Shown here: piece by piece, positions 41,331 through 50,179 of the stretch
How the letters are laid out: the number at the start of each line of letters is the position of its first letter
Position numbering within the stretch: the first letter of the stretch is position 1
Source: Williamsia sp.
Lineage (GTDB): Bacteria; Actinomycetota; Actinomycetes; Mycobacteriales; Mycobacteriaceae
DNA: 63,512 bases
NCBI RefSeq assembly: GCF_016462415.1
Contig: NZ_JAEMTF010000007.1
Location: forward strand, 29,428 to 92,939
Direction: 5' to 3'
Notes under the pieces: generated by a model
Told to the model about the DNA's origin: nothing
Database searches by the model: none
The model's input: the letters and a program-made list of their open reading frames with translations, nothing else
Made by a program: the position numbers and the translations under genes

Positions 41331-42565
41331 CCACCGGCACCGAGACCGCCGGTATGGAGAGCCGGGTCCCGTTCGACCCGTACGACTACGCCTTCCACGA
41401 GGATCCCTATCCCACCTACGCCCGTCTTCGCGACGAGGCGCCGGTGTACTACAACGCGGAGAAGGACTTCTGGGCGTTCTCCAAGCACGCCGACGTCCGG
41501 GCCGCGTTCCGTGACACCCCGCGGTTGTCGAACAGCTGGGGCGTCTCGATGGATCCCGCCGCCTATGGCCCGGACGCACACCTGTCGATGTCCTTTCTCG
41601 CGCTGGACGATCCGAAGCACATGCGCATCCGCAAGCTGGTGTCGAAGGGCTTCACGCCGAACCGGGTCAACCAGCTCACCGAACGCATCACCGCACTGAC
41701 CCATCAGCACTGGGATCAGTGTCTGGAGAAGGGGGAGTTCGACTACGTCTCGGACTTCGCAGGTCTGCTGCCGATGGACGTGGTGTCGGAGCTGTTGGTG
41801 GTACCCCAGGCCGACCGGGCTCGGCTGCGGCAGCTCTCGGACGACCTGATCCATCGTGACGAGGGGGTCTACGACGTCCCGCCGGCGGCGGTCGATGCGT
41901 ACTTCGCACTGGCGCAGTACTACTCGGACCTGATCGAGGATCGACGGAAGAACCCCGGAACGGACATGGTCTCGGTCCTCATCGACGCCGAGATCACCGA
42001 CGAGGCCACCGGCGAACCGACGCGGTTGACCTCCGACGAGATCATCGGATTCCTGATCCTGATGATCGTCGCCGGCAACGAGACCACCACGAAGCTCCTC
42101 GCGAACGCGGTCTACTGGGGGTACGTCAACCCGGACGAGTTCGCGAAGGTGTTCGCCGATCCCGAGGCGACCCCGGCATGGACCGAGGAGACCCTGCGAT
42201 ACGACAACTCGACGCAGATCGTGCTCCGCCGTGTTCTCGAGGATGTGGAGTACGGCGGGTACACCATCCCGGCGGGGCAACGCGTTCTGCTGCTCCTGGG
42301 GTCGGCCAACCGCGATGACGATGTGTTCGACGACCCGGACTCGTATCAGATCGGTCGTGACAGCTCGCAGGCTCTGACGAGTTTCGGTCTGGGAACGCAC
42401 TTCTGCCTCGGCGCCCACCTCGCACGGTTGGAGGCCAACGTGGCGCTGGCCGAGATCGTGCGGTCGGCCTCGGCGATCGAGCTGGACCTCGATCGCGCGG
42501 TGCGCGTGCACTCGGTCAACGTCCGTGGGTTCGCGAACCTCCCGATGACCGTGACGGCGCGTTAG
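41327..42565 (+). CDS. cyp123: cytochrome P450 CYP123
   Basis: 412 aa. FDPYDYAFHEDPYPTYARLRDEAPVYY at the N-terminus, oxygen-binding helix MIVAGNETTTKLLANAVYW, ExxR in EETLRYD, heme loop FGLGTHFCLGAHLARLE and the C-terminal VHSVNVRGFANLPM all parallel M. tuberculosis CYP123 (Rv0766c) as I know it. The substrate of CYP123 is not established. GTG start overlaps the TetR stop. Genes on both sides match the Rv0764c-Rv0767c order, which supports orthology. Confidence 0.9.
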   Translation: MTTGTETAGMESRVPFDPYDYAFHEDPYPTYARLRDEAPVYYNAEKDFWAFSKHADVRAAFRDTPRLSNSWGVSMDPAAYGPDAHLSMSFLALDDPKHMRIRKLVSKGFTPNRVNQLTERITALTHQHWDQCLEKGEFDYVSDFAGLLPMDVVSELLVVPQADRARLRQLSDDLIHRDEGVYDVPPAAVDAYFALAQYYSDLIEDRRKNPGTDMVSVLIDAEITDEATGEPTRLTSDEIIGFLILMIVAGNETTTKLLANAVYWGYVNPDEFAKVFADPEATPAWTEETLRYDNSTQIVLRRVLEDVEYGGYTIPAGQRVLLLLGSANRDDDVFDDPDSYQIGRDSSQALTSFGLGTHFCLGAHLARLEANVALAEIVRSASAIELDLDRAVRVHSVNVRGFANLPMTVTAR

Positions 42566-43366
42566 ATGCCGCGCTATCCCGGGCACCCCGATCGACGGCC
42601 GGTTCTCATCGCGGGAGGATCGTCGGGTATCGGTGCGGCCACCGGTGTGATGCTCGCCGCCGCAGGACATCCCGTCGCGCTCGGCGCCCGCCGCGTCGAG
42701 AAGTCGCAGGAGTTCGTCGAGGAGATCATCGCCGCAGGCGGGGAAGCGATCGCGGTGCCGCTCGACATCACCGACGCCACCTCGATCGACGAGTGCATCA
42801 CCAAGGCCGAGGCCGAATTGGGAGCGCTCGAGGTCGTCGTGTCCGGCGCGGGCGATCTCTGGCCGGGCCGAACCTTCGAGATGTCCGACGAGGAGTTCGC
42901 GAACCAGGTCACCATCCACCTGCTCGGTGCGCAGCGACTGTATCGCCGGATCGTCCCGGAGATGATCGACCGTCGCCGTGGCGATTTCGTCTTCATCAGT
43001 TCCGACGTCGCCGCCGACCCGCGACCGCACATGGGTGCCTACGCCGCGGCCAAGGCAGGCGTCGAGGCATTGGCCCTGGTGGCCCGCCAGGAACTGGAGG
43101 GCACCGGCGTGCGCGCGAGCCTCGTGCGACCCGGGCAGACCATGACGGGGATGGGCACGAACTTCGATGCCGAGACCGCCGCCGCGATGCTCAACGACTG
43201 GGTGACCTTCGGGTTCGCCCGCCACGGGTTCTTCCTCAAGCCGGTCCACCTCGCAACCGCCATCACCACCATCGTGACGATGCCGCGCGGCTCGCACATG
43301 CGCCTGGTCGAAGTCGAGGCCGAGGCGCCGATCGTTGCCAAGCCCCGACAAGGAGACACCGAATGA
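42566..43366 (+). CDS. SDR family oxidoreductase (Rv0765c-like)
   Basis: 266-aa SDR directly abutting the CYP123 stop. AGGSSGIGAATGVML is the cofactor loop; Ser in VFISSDVAAD and YAAAKAG give the catalytic residues. Sits between CYP123 and CYP51 exactly as Rv0765c does, so it may oxidise a hydroxyl made by one of these P450s. Its stop overlaps the cyp51 ATG (ATGA). Confidence 0.92.
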   Translation: MPRYPGHPDRRPVLIAGGSSGIGAATGVMLAAAGHPVALGARRVEKSQEFVEEIIAAGGEAIAVPLDITDATSIDECITKAEAELGALEVVVSGAGDLWPGRTFEMSDEEFANQVTIHLLGAQRLYRRIVPEMIDRRRGDFVFISSDVAADPRPHMGAYAAAKAGVEALALVARQELEGTGVRASLVRPGQTMTGMGTNFDAETAAAMLNDWVTFGFARHGFFLKPVHLATAITTIVTMPRGSHMRLVEVEAEAPIVAKPRQGDTE

Positions 43367-44709
43367 CCCTGACCAAACCCGCACGCGTATCCGGCGGCGA
43401 GGGCGAACACGGCCATCTCGACGAGCTGGCGTCCGATCCCATCGGTCTGTTCTGGCGGATCCGCGAGGAGTGCGGCGACGTCGGGACCTTCCAGCTCGCC
43501 GACCGCGAGGTGGTCCTGGTCACCGGGGCCACCGCGAACGAGGAGTTCTTCCGGGCGCCGGAGGAGGACCTCGACCAGGCCGCCGCCTACCCGTTCATGA
43601 CGCCGATCTTCGGTGAGGGTGTCGTGTTCGACGCGAGTCCCGAGGAGCGGTCGCAGGCCATCCACAACTCGGCGCTCAAGGCGCAGCACATGAAGCAGCA
43701 CGCCATCACGATCCCCAACGAGGTCGAGCGCATCATCGCCGACTGGGGTGACGCGGGCGAGATCGACCTGCTCGAGTTCTTCGCCGAGCTCACCCTCTAC
43801 ACCTCGTCGGCCTGCCTGATCGGCCGAAAGTTCCGCGAGCAGTTGAACGGCCACATCGCCCACCTCTTCCACGACCTGGAGAAGGGCACCGACCCGATCG
43901 CCTATGTCGACTACAACGCCGACATCGAGAGCTTCCGCAAACGCGACGAGTCGCGTAAGGAACTCCAGGAGTTCATCCAGGGGGTCATGAACGACCGGAT
44001 CGCGAATCCTCCGGAGAGCAAGGAGGATCGCGATCTGATGGACGTGTTGGTGTCGGTGGGCTTCGACTCCAACACCATCACCGGCATGTTCATCTCGATG
44101 ATGTTCGCAGGGCACCACACCACCTCGGGCACCGCCGCGTGGACACTCATCGAGCTTCTCCGTCATCCCGACTACATGGGTCAGGTGGTCTCCGAGCTCG
44201 ACGAGATCTACGGCGACACCCCCGCCGGCGAGCGACCGGAGTACACGTTCGCCCACACCCGGCAGATGCCGAAGGTCGAGGCCGCGCTGAAAGAGGCGCT
44301 GCGCCTGCATCCGCCGCTGATCATCCTCATGCGGGTGGTGCAGAACGACATCCACATCGAGGATGTCGAGATCGCCGCCGGACAGTCGATCGCCGTCTCG
44401 CCCGCCATCTCCAACCGTCTACCCGAGGACTTCCCGAACCCCGACGAGTTCGACCCGGATCGGTATCAGAAGCCACGTCAGGAGGACATCGCCAACCGCT
44501 GGACGTGGATTCCGTTCGGTGCCGGCCGACATCGTTGTGTCGGTGCGCAATTCGCGATCATGCAGCTCAAGGCCATCTTCTCGGTGCTGCTGCAGAACTA
44601 CGAGTTCGAGATGGCGCAGCCGTCGGAGTCCTATCGCAACGACCACTCGAAGATGGTGGTGCAGCTCCAGCAGCCGTGCCGGGTCACGTATCGGAGGCGC
44701 ACACGGTGA
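43363..44709 (+). CDS. cyp51: sterol 14-alpha-demethylase CYP51
   Basis: 448 aa, close to the 451 of the M. tuberculosis enzyme. Shared blocks include DECGDVGTF-like EECGDVGTFQL, AYPFMTPIFGEGVVFDASPE, GMFISMMFAGHHTTSG (oxygen-binding helix), ALKEALRLHPPLIILMR (ExxR), NRWTWIPFGAGRHRCVGA (heme Cys) and ESYRNDHSKMVVQL. CYP51 removes the 14-alpha methyl group of sterols, using electrons from the adjacent ferredoxin. Its physiological substrate in non-sterol-making actinobacteria is unresolved. Spacing to neighbours (overlaps on both sides) shows operon membership. Confidence 0.97.
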   Translation: MTLTKPARVSGGEGEHGHLDELASDPIGLFWRIREECGDVGTFQLADREVVLVTGATANEEFFRAPEEDLDQAAAYPFMTPIFGEGVVFDASPEERSQAIHNSALKAQHMKQHAITIPNEVERIIADWGDAGEIDLLEFFAELTLYTSSACLIGRKFREQLNGHIAHLFHDLEKGTDPIAYVDYNADIESFRKRDESRKELQEFIQGVMNDRIANPPESKEDRDLMDVLVSVGFDSNTITGMFISMMFAGHHTTSGTAAWTLIELLRHPDYMGQVVSELDEIYGDTPAGERPEYTFAHTRQMPKVEAALKEALRLHPPLIILMRVVQNDIHIEDVEIAAGQSIAVSPAISNRLPEDFPNPDEFDPDRYQKPRQEDIANRWTWIPFGAGRHRCVGAQFAIMQLKAIFSVLLQNYEFEMAQPSESYRNDHSKMVVQLQQPCRVTYRRRTR

Positions 44710-44897
44710 GGATCGAGATCGACCTGGACCTCTGTCAGGGCCACGGGGTCTGCGAGATGGAGGCGCCCGAGGTGTTCGAGGCGTTCCGCGATCATGTCGA
44801 GCTGCGGCAGGCGCGTCCCGCCGACAGCGACCGCGACGATGTCGAGCGCGCCGTCCAGTACTGCCCCACGCAGGCTCTGCGCATCATCGAAGACTAG
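44706..44897 (+). CDS. 3Fe-4S ferredoxin (P450 redox partner)
   Basis: 63 aa from a GTG overlapping the cyp51 stop. Cysteines at 10, 16 and 53 (CQGHGVC ... QYCPTQAL) with the fourth ligand position occupied by His/Gly are typical of [3Fe-4S] ferredoxins serving bacterial P450s, as Rv0763c next to M. tuberculosis cyp51. Likely electron donor for CYP51 and possibly for CYP123 and the CYP125-like enzyme. FprB (24320) or another reductase would reduce it. Confidence 0.95.
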   Translation: MRIEIDLDLCQGHGVCEMEAPEVFEAFRDHVELRQARPADSDRDDVERAVQYCPTQALRIIED

Positions 44898-44912
44898 AAA
44901 GGTCTGTTTCCC

Positions 44913-45464
44913 ATGGCTTTTGATCGATCCGAACTCGACGAGATGGTCGAGCGTTGGCTCCAGGCCAACGTCGACGGTGAGAAGGCCGGCGACTGGCGCA
45001 ACCTCGCCGAGTTCTACACGCCCGACGCCACCTACGGCTGGAACTACGGCCCCAAGGACGACTTCATGGCCGTCGGTCGGGACGAGATCCGGGACTTCGC
45101 CATCGGCTACGAGATGGACGGTCTCGACGGGTGGACGTATCCGTACCAGTCGTGGGTGATCGACGAGAAGACCGGTGACATGCTCGGCCTGTGGAAGCAG
45201 GTCTTCGACGCGACCCGCGCCGACGGCACCCGCTACGCACTCGAGGGTATCCAGGGCAGCTGGTTCAAGTACGGCGGCGACTTCCAGTTCACGTGGCAGC
45301 GCGACTTCTTCGACTACGGCAACGTCGTCGCCCTGTTCATGGAGATGATCACCGACGGTGTCCTCACCGACGGCATGAGTGCACGCATGAACCGCGTCGC
45401 CAACGCGAAAGAGCGGCTACCGGGCTGGTACCCGCTCGGCAAGACCCCCGTACCGATGTGGTGA
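44913..45464 (+). CDS. NTF2/SnoaL-like protein (Rv0760c-like)
   Basis: 183 aa, longer than a minimal NTF2 domain (about 130). VERWLQANVDGEKAGDWRNLAEFYTPDATYGW is the typical alpha+beta cone opening, then MLGLWKQVF and GIQGSWFKYGGDFQFTWQRDFFDYGNV. Rv0760c in the orthologous M. tuberculosis region is a ketosteroid-isomerase-like protein that binds steroids. A steroid/terpenoid-binding, isomerase or hydratase role here is an inference from fold and context. AAAGG ribosome site. Confidence 0.85.
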   Translation: MAFDRSELDEMVERWLQANVDGEKAGDWRNLAEFYTPDATYGWNYGPKDDFMAVGRDEIRDFAIGYEMDGLDGWTYPYQSWVIDEKTGDMLGLWKQVFDATRADGTRYALEGIQGSWFKYGGDFQFTWQRDFFDYGNVVALFMEMITDGVLTDGMSARMNRVANAKERLPGWYPLGKTPVPMW

Positions 45465-45476
45465 GGACTGCCTGAC

Positions 45477-46736
45477 GTGTCGTATTCCGAACTGTCGCAG
45501 GAAGAGCTGGCCGTTCTCGTGCCCGAGTTGTTGTTGGCGGGTCAGCTGATCGATCGCAGCGCGATGGCGCACATCATCGGCGACTTCGGTCGCGATGTGA
45601 TGGCCCAGGTGGCCATCGAGGAGTGGATGGCCGCGAGCCCCGTCTACACCGCGCGGATGCGCCGTGCGATGGGCGTCGACGGTGACGGTGTGGTGGACAT
45701 GTTCAAGTGTCTGCAACTCGACATCGGTGCCCCACCGCAGTTCATGGACTTCCGCTACTCGGTGACCGACGAATACCACGGGAGTTTCGTGCTCGACCAC
45801 TGCGGCGCACTGATGGACGTGGAGCCGATGGGTGAGGACTACGTGACCGCGATGTGTCATGACATCGAGGACCCGACGTTCGACGCGACCGCCATCGCGA
45901 CCAACCGGCGTGCCCGGATCCGGCCGGTCCACCGTCCGCCCCGTCGCCCGGAGAACCGCACCCCGCACTGTGAATGGCTCGTGACCATCGAGCCCGATCG
46001 CGATGAACTGGAACTGCCCGAGTACACCCACGCGATGTTCGCCACGCGTGCCGCCGACATCGCGTTGTCGCCGATCGACCACTCCGAGAAGGGGTGGAAC
46101 GACTATTCCGGCGACCTGCTCGACGACCTGCAGTTCCGCGACTGGGCGCACAGCACACTGGTGCGCACCGCGGAAGAGGTGGCGGTGCAACACCAACTGC
46201 TGGTGATGGGCTTCATGGGCGCCGTGTCGCGTCGCACCTCCGACGACCACGCCCGCGAACTGGTGATCAAGGCGATGACCGGTATCGCCGGTCTCACCGC
46301 CGAGCGGATCACCGCTGCACTCGGGATCGCCGACGACGCAGCGGGTCTGGCGCGTGTGCTGTCGCTGCATCCCGCGCTCGGGCCGGAACAGTACGTCGGT
46401 CTCGGGGTGATCGCCGAGGGTGAGGGGACCGACGCGGTGGTCTCGGTACGGATCCCACAGGGCAGTGACGCGGTCGCCGACGACAGCTGGATCGTCCATG
46501 TCGACCCCGACCATCTCCTGCCGATCCAGGCGATCGCGACCGCGGTGAACCCGCACTGGGTGATCACCGCAGCCCGCGTCGACGACGGGTTCCTGACCGT
46601 CGACATCAGTTGGGGCGCCGAGCAACGAGAACGCAAGGAGGTCGCCATCGTCCGCTTCAGCGGCGGCTCGACGTTCTCCTTCGCCGACCGCGGAATCCCC
46701 AACTCGGTGATACCCCTGTCCATCTCACCCGTCTGA
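45477..46736 (+). CDS. conserved hypothetical protein, cyp51 cluster
   Basis: 419 aa, GTG start 12 bases after the NTF2-like gene. No family recognised. The N-terminal half has acidic helical text (ELSQEELAVLVPELLLAGQLIDR) and LDHCGALMDVEPMGEDYVTAMCHDIEDPTFDATA, with several conserved-looking His, Cys and Asp residues that could bind metal. The C-terminal half (about 280-410) looks beta-rich (VVSVRIPQGSDAVADDSWIVHV, GFLTVDISWG). No signal peptide or membrane segment. Being inside the operon between NTF2-like and ligase genes, it is likely a pathway enzyme or ligand-binding protein. Confidence 0.8.
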   Translation: MSYSELSQEELAVLVPELLLAGQLIDRSAMAHIIGDFGRDVMAQVAIEEWMAASPVYTARMRRAMGVDGDGVVDMFKCLQLDIGAPPQFMDFRYSVTDEYHGSFVLDHCGALMDVEPMGEDYVTAMCHDIEDPTFDATAIATNRRARIRPVHRPPRRPENRTPHCEWLVTIEPDRDELELPEYTHAMFATRAADIALSPIDHSEKGWNDYSGDLLDDLQFRDWAHSTLVRTAEEVAVQHQLLVMGFMGAVSRRTSDDHARELVIKAMTGIAGLTAERITAALGIADDAAGLARVLSLHPALGPEQYVGLGVIAEGEGTDAVVSVRIPQGSDAVADDSWIVHVDPDHLLPIQAIATAVNPHWVITAARVDDGFLTVDISWGAEQRERKEVAIVRFSGGSTFSFADRGIPNSVIPLSISPV

Positions 46737-46753
46737 CCTGAAGGAGCGTTGTC

Positions 46754-48367
46754 GTGGCGCAGAACCTGGCCGATCTGTTCGAGCACGCCGTCGATGCCGT
46801 GCCCGACCGGGTGGCGGTCATCGACGGTGGGTCCGGTTCCGAGTTCACCTATCGCGAGCTGGAGCAGCGGTCGAATCGGTTGGCGCACCTTCTGATCGAC
46901 CACGGTGTCCGCGGCGGTTCGCATGTGGCCATCCACATGCACAACGCCGTCGACACGCTCGCGGGGTTCCTCGCGACGTTCAAGCTCCGGGCCGTGCCGG
47001 TCAACGTCAACTACCGATATGTCCGCGACGAGCTGGCCTACGTCTACGACGACGCCGATGTCGTCGCCGTGCTCACCCAACCCCGATACGCCGACGCCGC
47101 CCGCGCGGCGACCGGGCACCCGGTCATCGTCGTCGACGAGCGGTTCGATGAGACGCTGTCGGGTTGTTCGGCCGAGCGGGACTTCGCGACGCGCGCCGAC
47201 GACGATCTGTTCCTGATGTACACCGGCGGCACGACCGGCGCGCCCAAGGGTGTGATGTGGCGGCAGGCCGACATGTGGCGTGTCCTCGGTGGTGGAATCG
47301 ACTTCTACTCCGGCGAACTGATGGCCGACGAGTACGCACAATCGGCCCGCGCGGGTGAGAGTGCCGACCCCATGCGCTTTCTCATGCTGCCGCCGTTGAT
47401 CCACGTCTCGGGACTCATGCCGACCCTGGGTGCACTCTTCTCCGGCAACACCGTCCTCTTCGAACCGCGGTTCGACGCCGCCCGTGTGTGGGAGGTCGTC
47501 GAGACCTGCCGCCCCGCGATCATGGTGATCACCGGGGATGCGATGGGACGTCCGCTGATCGACGAACTCGAGGAACGCGTCGCGGCCGGTCGGGCGGTCG
47601 ACGTCTCCAGCCTGCTGGCCGTGAGTTCCGGCGCGGCGTTGTTCTCCCCGGCGCTCAAGGCACGTCTGCTGGGTCTGGCCCCCACCGTGGCCATCAGCGA
47701 CTCGATCGGGTCGTCGGAGACGGGCTTCGGCGGGATCCGGGTGTACTCGGCCGCCGACACCGCCTTCGCGACCGCCGATCACGCCGGCGGCCCCCGGGTA
47801 CCGGCCGGTCGTGGGGCGACGGTGATCGACGACGACGGTGCGCCGCTGACCGAGCCGGGGGAGGGGTGGTTCGCCAAGACCGGCTACCTTCCCATCGGCT
47901 ACTACAAGGACGAGGCCAAGTCGGCAACGATCTTCCGTGAGCACGACGGCGTCCGGATGGTCGTGAGCGGCGACCGTGCCCGGTTGGAGGCCGACGGTGC
48001 GATCACCCTGCTCGGCAGGGGCTCGCAGGTGGTGAACACCGGTGGCGAGAAGGTCTTCGTCGAGGAGGTCGAAGGTGAGCTCAAGTCGCATCCCGCAGTC
48101 GTCGACGCCATCGTGATCGCGGTCGCCGACGAACGGTTCGGCCAGGGTGTCGCGGCGGTGGTCGCGGTGGCCGGCTCGCCGGACTTCGAGGCCATCGAGT
48201 CCCACCTTCGCACCCGTCTGGCCGGCTACAAGGTGCCGCGCACGTACTGGGTGGTCGACGCGGTGACGCGGACCCCCAGTGGCAAGCCGGACTACGGGTG
48301 GGCGAAGTCGATCGCTTCGTCCTCGGATCCGACCCACGTGCGGGACGCGGCGCGGTCGCACCGGTGA
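46754..48367 (+). CDS. acyl-CoA synthetase, FadD19/FadD17-like
   Basis: 537 aa. MYTGGTTGAPKGVMWRQADM, SDSIGSSETGFGG, GRGSQVVNTGGEKVFVEEVEGELKSHPAVVDAIV and TPSGKPDYGWAK are characteristic of the FadD17/FadD19 group, which activates steroid side-chain carboxylic acids. It should charge the acid produced by P450 oxidation as a CoA thioester. AAGGAG site before the GTG at 46754; its stop overlaps the next SDR gene. Precise substrate unknown. Confidence 0.9.
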   Translation: MAQNLADLFEHAVDAVPDRVAVIDGGSGSEFTYRELEQRSNRLAHLLIDHGVRGGSHVAIHMHNAVDTLAGFLATFKLRAVPVNVNYRYVRDELAYVYDDADVVAVLTQPRYADAARAATGHPVIVVDERFDETLSGCSAERDFATRADDDLFLMYTGGTTGAPKGVMWRQADMWRVLGGGIDFYSGELMADEYAQSARAGESADPMRFLMLPPLIHVSGLMPTLGALFSGNTVLFEPRFDAARVWEVVETCRPAIMVITGDAMGRPLIDELEERVAAGRAVDVSSLLAVSSGAALFSPALKARLLGLAPTVAISDSIGSSETGFGGIRVYSAADTAFATADHAGGPRVPAGRGATVIDDDGAPLTEPGEGWFAKTGYLPIGYYKDEAKSATIFREHDGVRMVVSGDRARLEADGAITLLGRGSQVVNTGGEKVFVEEVEGELKSHPAVVDAIVIAVADERFGQGVAAVVAVAGSPDFEAIESHLRTRLAGYKVPRTYWVVDAVTRTPSGKPDYGWAKSIASSSDPTHVRDAARSHR

Positions 48368-49245
48368 GCGGACTCCCGCTGTCGGGGAAGGTCGCGCTGA
48401 TCGGCGGTTCGAGCCGCGGGATCGGTCTAGCGGTGGCGTACCGACTGGCTGCCGAGGGCGCCGCCGTCGTGCTGAACGGTCGGGACGCCGACGTGCTCGA
48501 TGCCGCGGTCGCCGAGATCACCACCGCTGGAGGTCGGGCGTCCGGTGTGCTCGGCTCCCTGGCCACCCCCGGGATCGCCTACGCCATGGTCGACGCCGCA
48601 CGTGAGGATTTCGGTCGGCTCGACGCCGCCATCAACTGTGCAGGCGTCGCCGAGCCCGGCGGATCGACCATCCTGACCATCGACTCCGAGGAGTTCGCCG
48701 AACAGATCGGCGCCCACCTGACGAGCGCGTTCGAGGTCGCCCGCGCCGCCGCGGAGGTGTTCGTCGCACAGGGCTCGGGGTCGATCGTCCTGACGGGATC
48801 GGCTGCGTCGCTGGGCATCTTCGGTGGAACCGGGTACCCCGCGGCCAAGGGTGGCGTCAATGCCCTCGCCCTGGCCGTCGCCGCCGAGCTACGGTCGAGC
48901 GGCGTCCGGGTGAACGTGGTGATGCCCGGCGCGAAGACCCGGCTGTCGACCGGCGACGAGTATCAGGCCCACATCGACGGTCTGCGTGATCGCGGTGTCC
49001 TCGACCCCGGGATGCACGCCGCCGCAGCAGATCCGGGCTCGGTCGACCACGTCGCCGCGATCTACGCCTATCTCGTCTCCGACCTCGCCGCCGACGTCAC
49101 CGGGTCCGTGTTCAGCGCGGCAGGCAACTTCATCGGCCGCTACGCCGAGCCGGAGCTGTCCCTGATCGCCTACCGCGACCATGTCGACACCCCGCCGTAC
49201 ACCCTCGACGAGATTCACGACGCTGTCGCCGGTCACGGGAGATAG
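48364..49245 (+). CDS. SDR family oxidoreductase, last gene of the rightward arm
   Basis: 293 aa. GGSSRGIGLAVAYRLAAEG cofactor loop, Ser in VLTGSAASLG, TGYPAAKGG with the Tyr/Lys pair, and a 45-residue C-terminal extension (NFIGRYAEPELSLIAYRDH) seen in SDRs of the hydroxyacyl-CoA dehydrogenase type. GTG start overlaps the ligase stop. Its TAG stop (49243-49245) touches the first base of the left hairpin of DUF559 cassette B. Confidence 0.9.
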   Translation: MSGLPLSGKVALIGGSSRGIGLAVAYRLAAEGAAVVLNGRDADVLDAAVAEITTAGGRASGVLGSLATPGIAYAMVDAAREDFGRLDAAINCAGVAEPGGSTILTIDSEEFAEQIGAHLTSAFEVARAAAEVFVAQGSGSIVLTGSAASLGIFGGTGYPAAKGGVNALALAVAAELRSSGVRVNVVMPGAKTRLSTGDEYQAHIDGLRDRGVLDPGMHAAAADPGSVDHVAAIYAYLVSDLAADVTGSVFSAAGNFIGRYAEPELSLIAYRDHVDTPPYTLDEIHDAVAGHGR

Positions 49246-49283
49246 TCAGCAGAGTTTCCCGCTCACCGGGAAACTCTGCTGAC
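49245..49283. repeat. left hairpin, DUF559 cassette B
   Basis: A 39-bp perfect hairpin: 17-bp arms (49245-49261 and 49267-49283, starting GTCAGCAGAG) around the 5-base loop CTCAC. It lies between two convergent genes. The TGA stop of the DUF559 gene lies within the loop (49263-49265), so the last six codons of that gene are one arm. No T-run. Confidence 0.9.
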
Positions 49284-50135
49284 GATCGCGCGAATCTGGG
49301 CCACCACGTGGTGCGGACGGTCGGTCAAGTCGGCCCAGGTGAAGCGGAGGATCGTCCACCCGTTGGCGACCAACACGTTCTGGCGCGTCCGATCGTGTTG
49401 GAACGCCTCGGCATCGGAGTGGAACGCCATCCCGTCGATCTCGACGATCACCTTCTGCTCGGCGAACATGACGTCGACCGGATAACCACACACCGTCTGG
49501 TTGGCGACCCAGCCGCTGATCCCGGATCCCCGCAGCAATCGGACGAGGATTCGCTCCGCTTCCGACCGTGCGCCACTCGCGGCGGCGTTCAACATCCGCT
49601 CCGAAGCCGTGGCCCCGCGGCGTCCCGGGTAGCGGCGGTGGGCCGCGATGAGCTGTTCGAGCGACACCTGGCCCCGAAGCAGCGCGGAGTCGAGCACCTT
49701 GCTGCCAGTGACCGCCGCCGCGTCGAGGACGGTGAGCGGTACGGACGTCACCCGGAGGTTCGCCCGCTCCACGACGTCCTCCGACCGCAGGTCGCGGAGC
49801 AGGATCTGCATGCCGGGCAGCTCCGTCGCATGGCGTGTCCGTGGGGTGGTGACGGTGATCGTCCGCGGAGGCCGCGGTTCGATCCGGTGCCACCACGCCG
49901 CCGACGCGCCGGACAGAACCGAACGGGTGCCGGCTCTAGCGCAGGCGATTCGCATTCGGGCGCGATGCGACATGTCGCGGTCGGTCGCGAAGTAGACGCC
50001 GTTGCCGACGCGAGTCCACGTACCGCTGTCCACGAGCCGCCCGATGGCGGAGCTGCTCAGTCCCACGTCGAGGGCCTGGCTGCGCGTGACCACGCCGTCG
50101 TGACCGGCCAGCAGGGTTCGGAGTTGCGCGTTCAT
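49263..50135 (-). CDS. DUF559 / AbiEi-like domain protein (Vsr-like nuclease fold), cassette B
   Basis: 290 aa. N-terminal AbiEi-like winged helix (about residues 1-50: GHDGVVTRSQALDVGLSSSAIGRLV, WTRVGNGVYFATD). The C-terminal DUF559 domain (about 195-285) has RSEAERILVRLLRGSG, GYPVDVMFAEQKVIVEIDG, FHSDAEAFQHDRTRQNVL and GWTILRFTWADL. Glu, Asp and Glu of a PD-(D/E)XK-like site are retained. Only distantly similar to the protein at 31758, so not a recent copy, yet it has the same genomic architecture: single gene, no toxin partner, a palindrome at each end. ATG at 50135. Confidence 0.87.
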   Translation of the reverse strand: MNAQLRTLLAGHDGVVTRSQALDVGLSSSAIGRLVDSGTWTRVGNGVYFATDRDMSHRARMRIACARAGTRSVLSGASAAWWHRIEPRPPRTITVTTPRTRHATELPGMQILLRDLRSEDVVERANLRVTSVPLTVLDAAAVTGSKVLDSALLRGQVSLEQLIAAHRRYPGRRGATASERMLNAAASGARSEAERILVRLLRGSGISGWVANQTVCGYPVDVMFAEQKVIVEIDGMAFHSDAEAFQHDRTRQNVLVANGWTILRFTWADLTDRPHHVVAQIRAIVSRVSR

Positions 50136-50179
50136 CGTGCATCCGACGTGGCGACCACCCCATCGGTTCCGAGAGCTCC

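Noticed and set aside
39228-41579. 783-aa minus-strand frame spanning aldehyde dehydrogenase, promoter region and TetR
   Set aside because: Alternative-frame translation of real genes; low-complexity Arg/Pro/His text and it crosses a clear divergent promoter.
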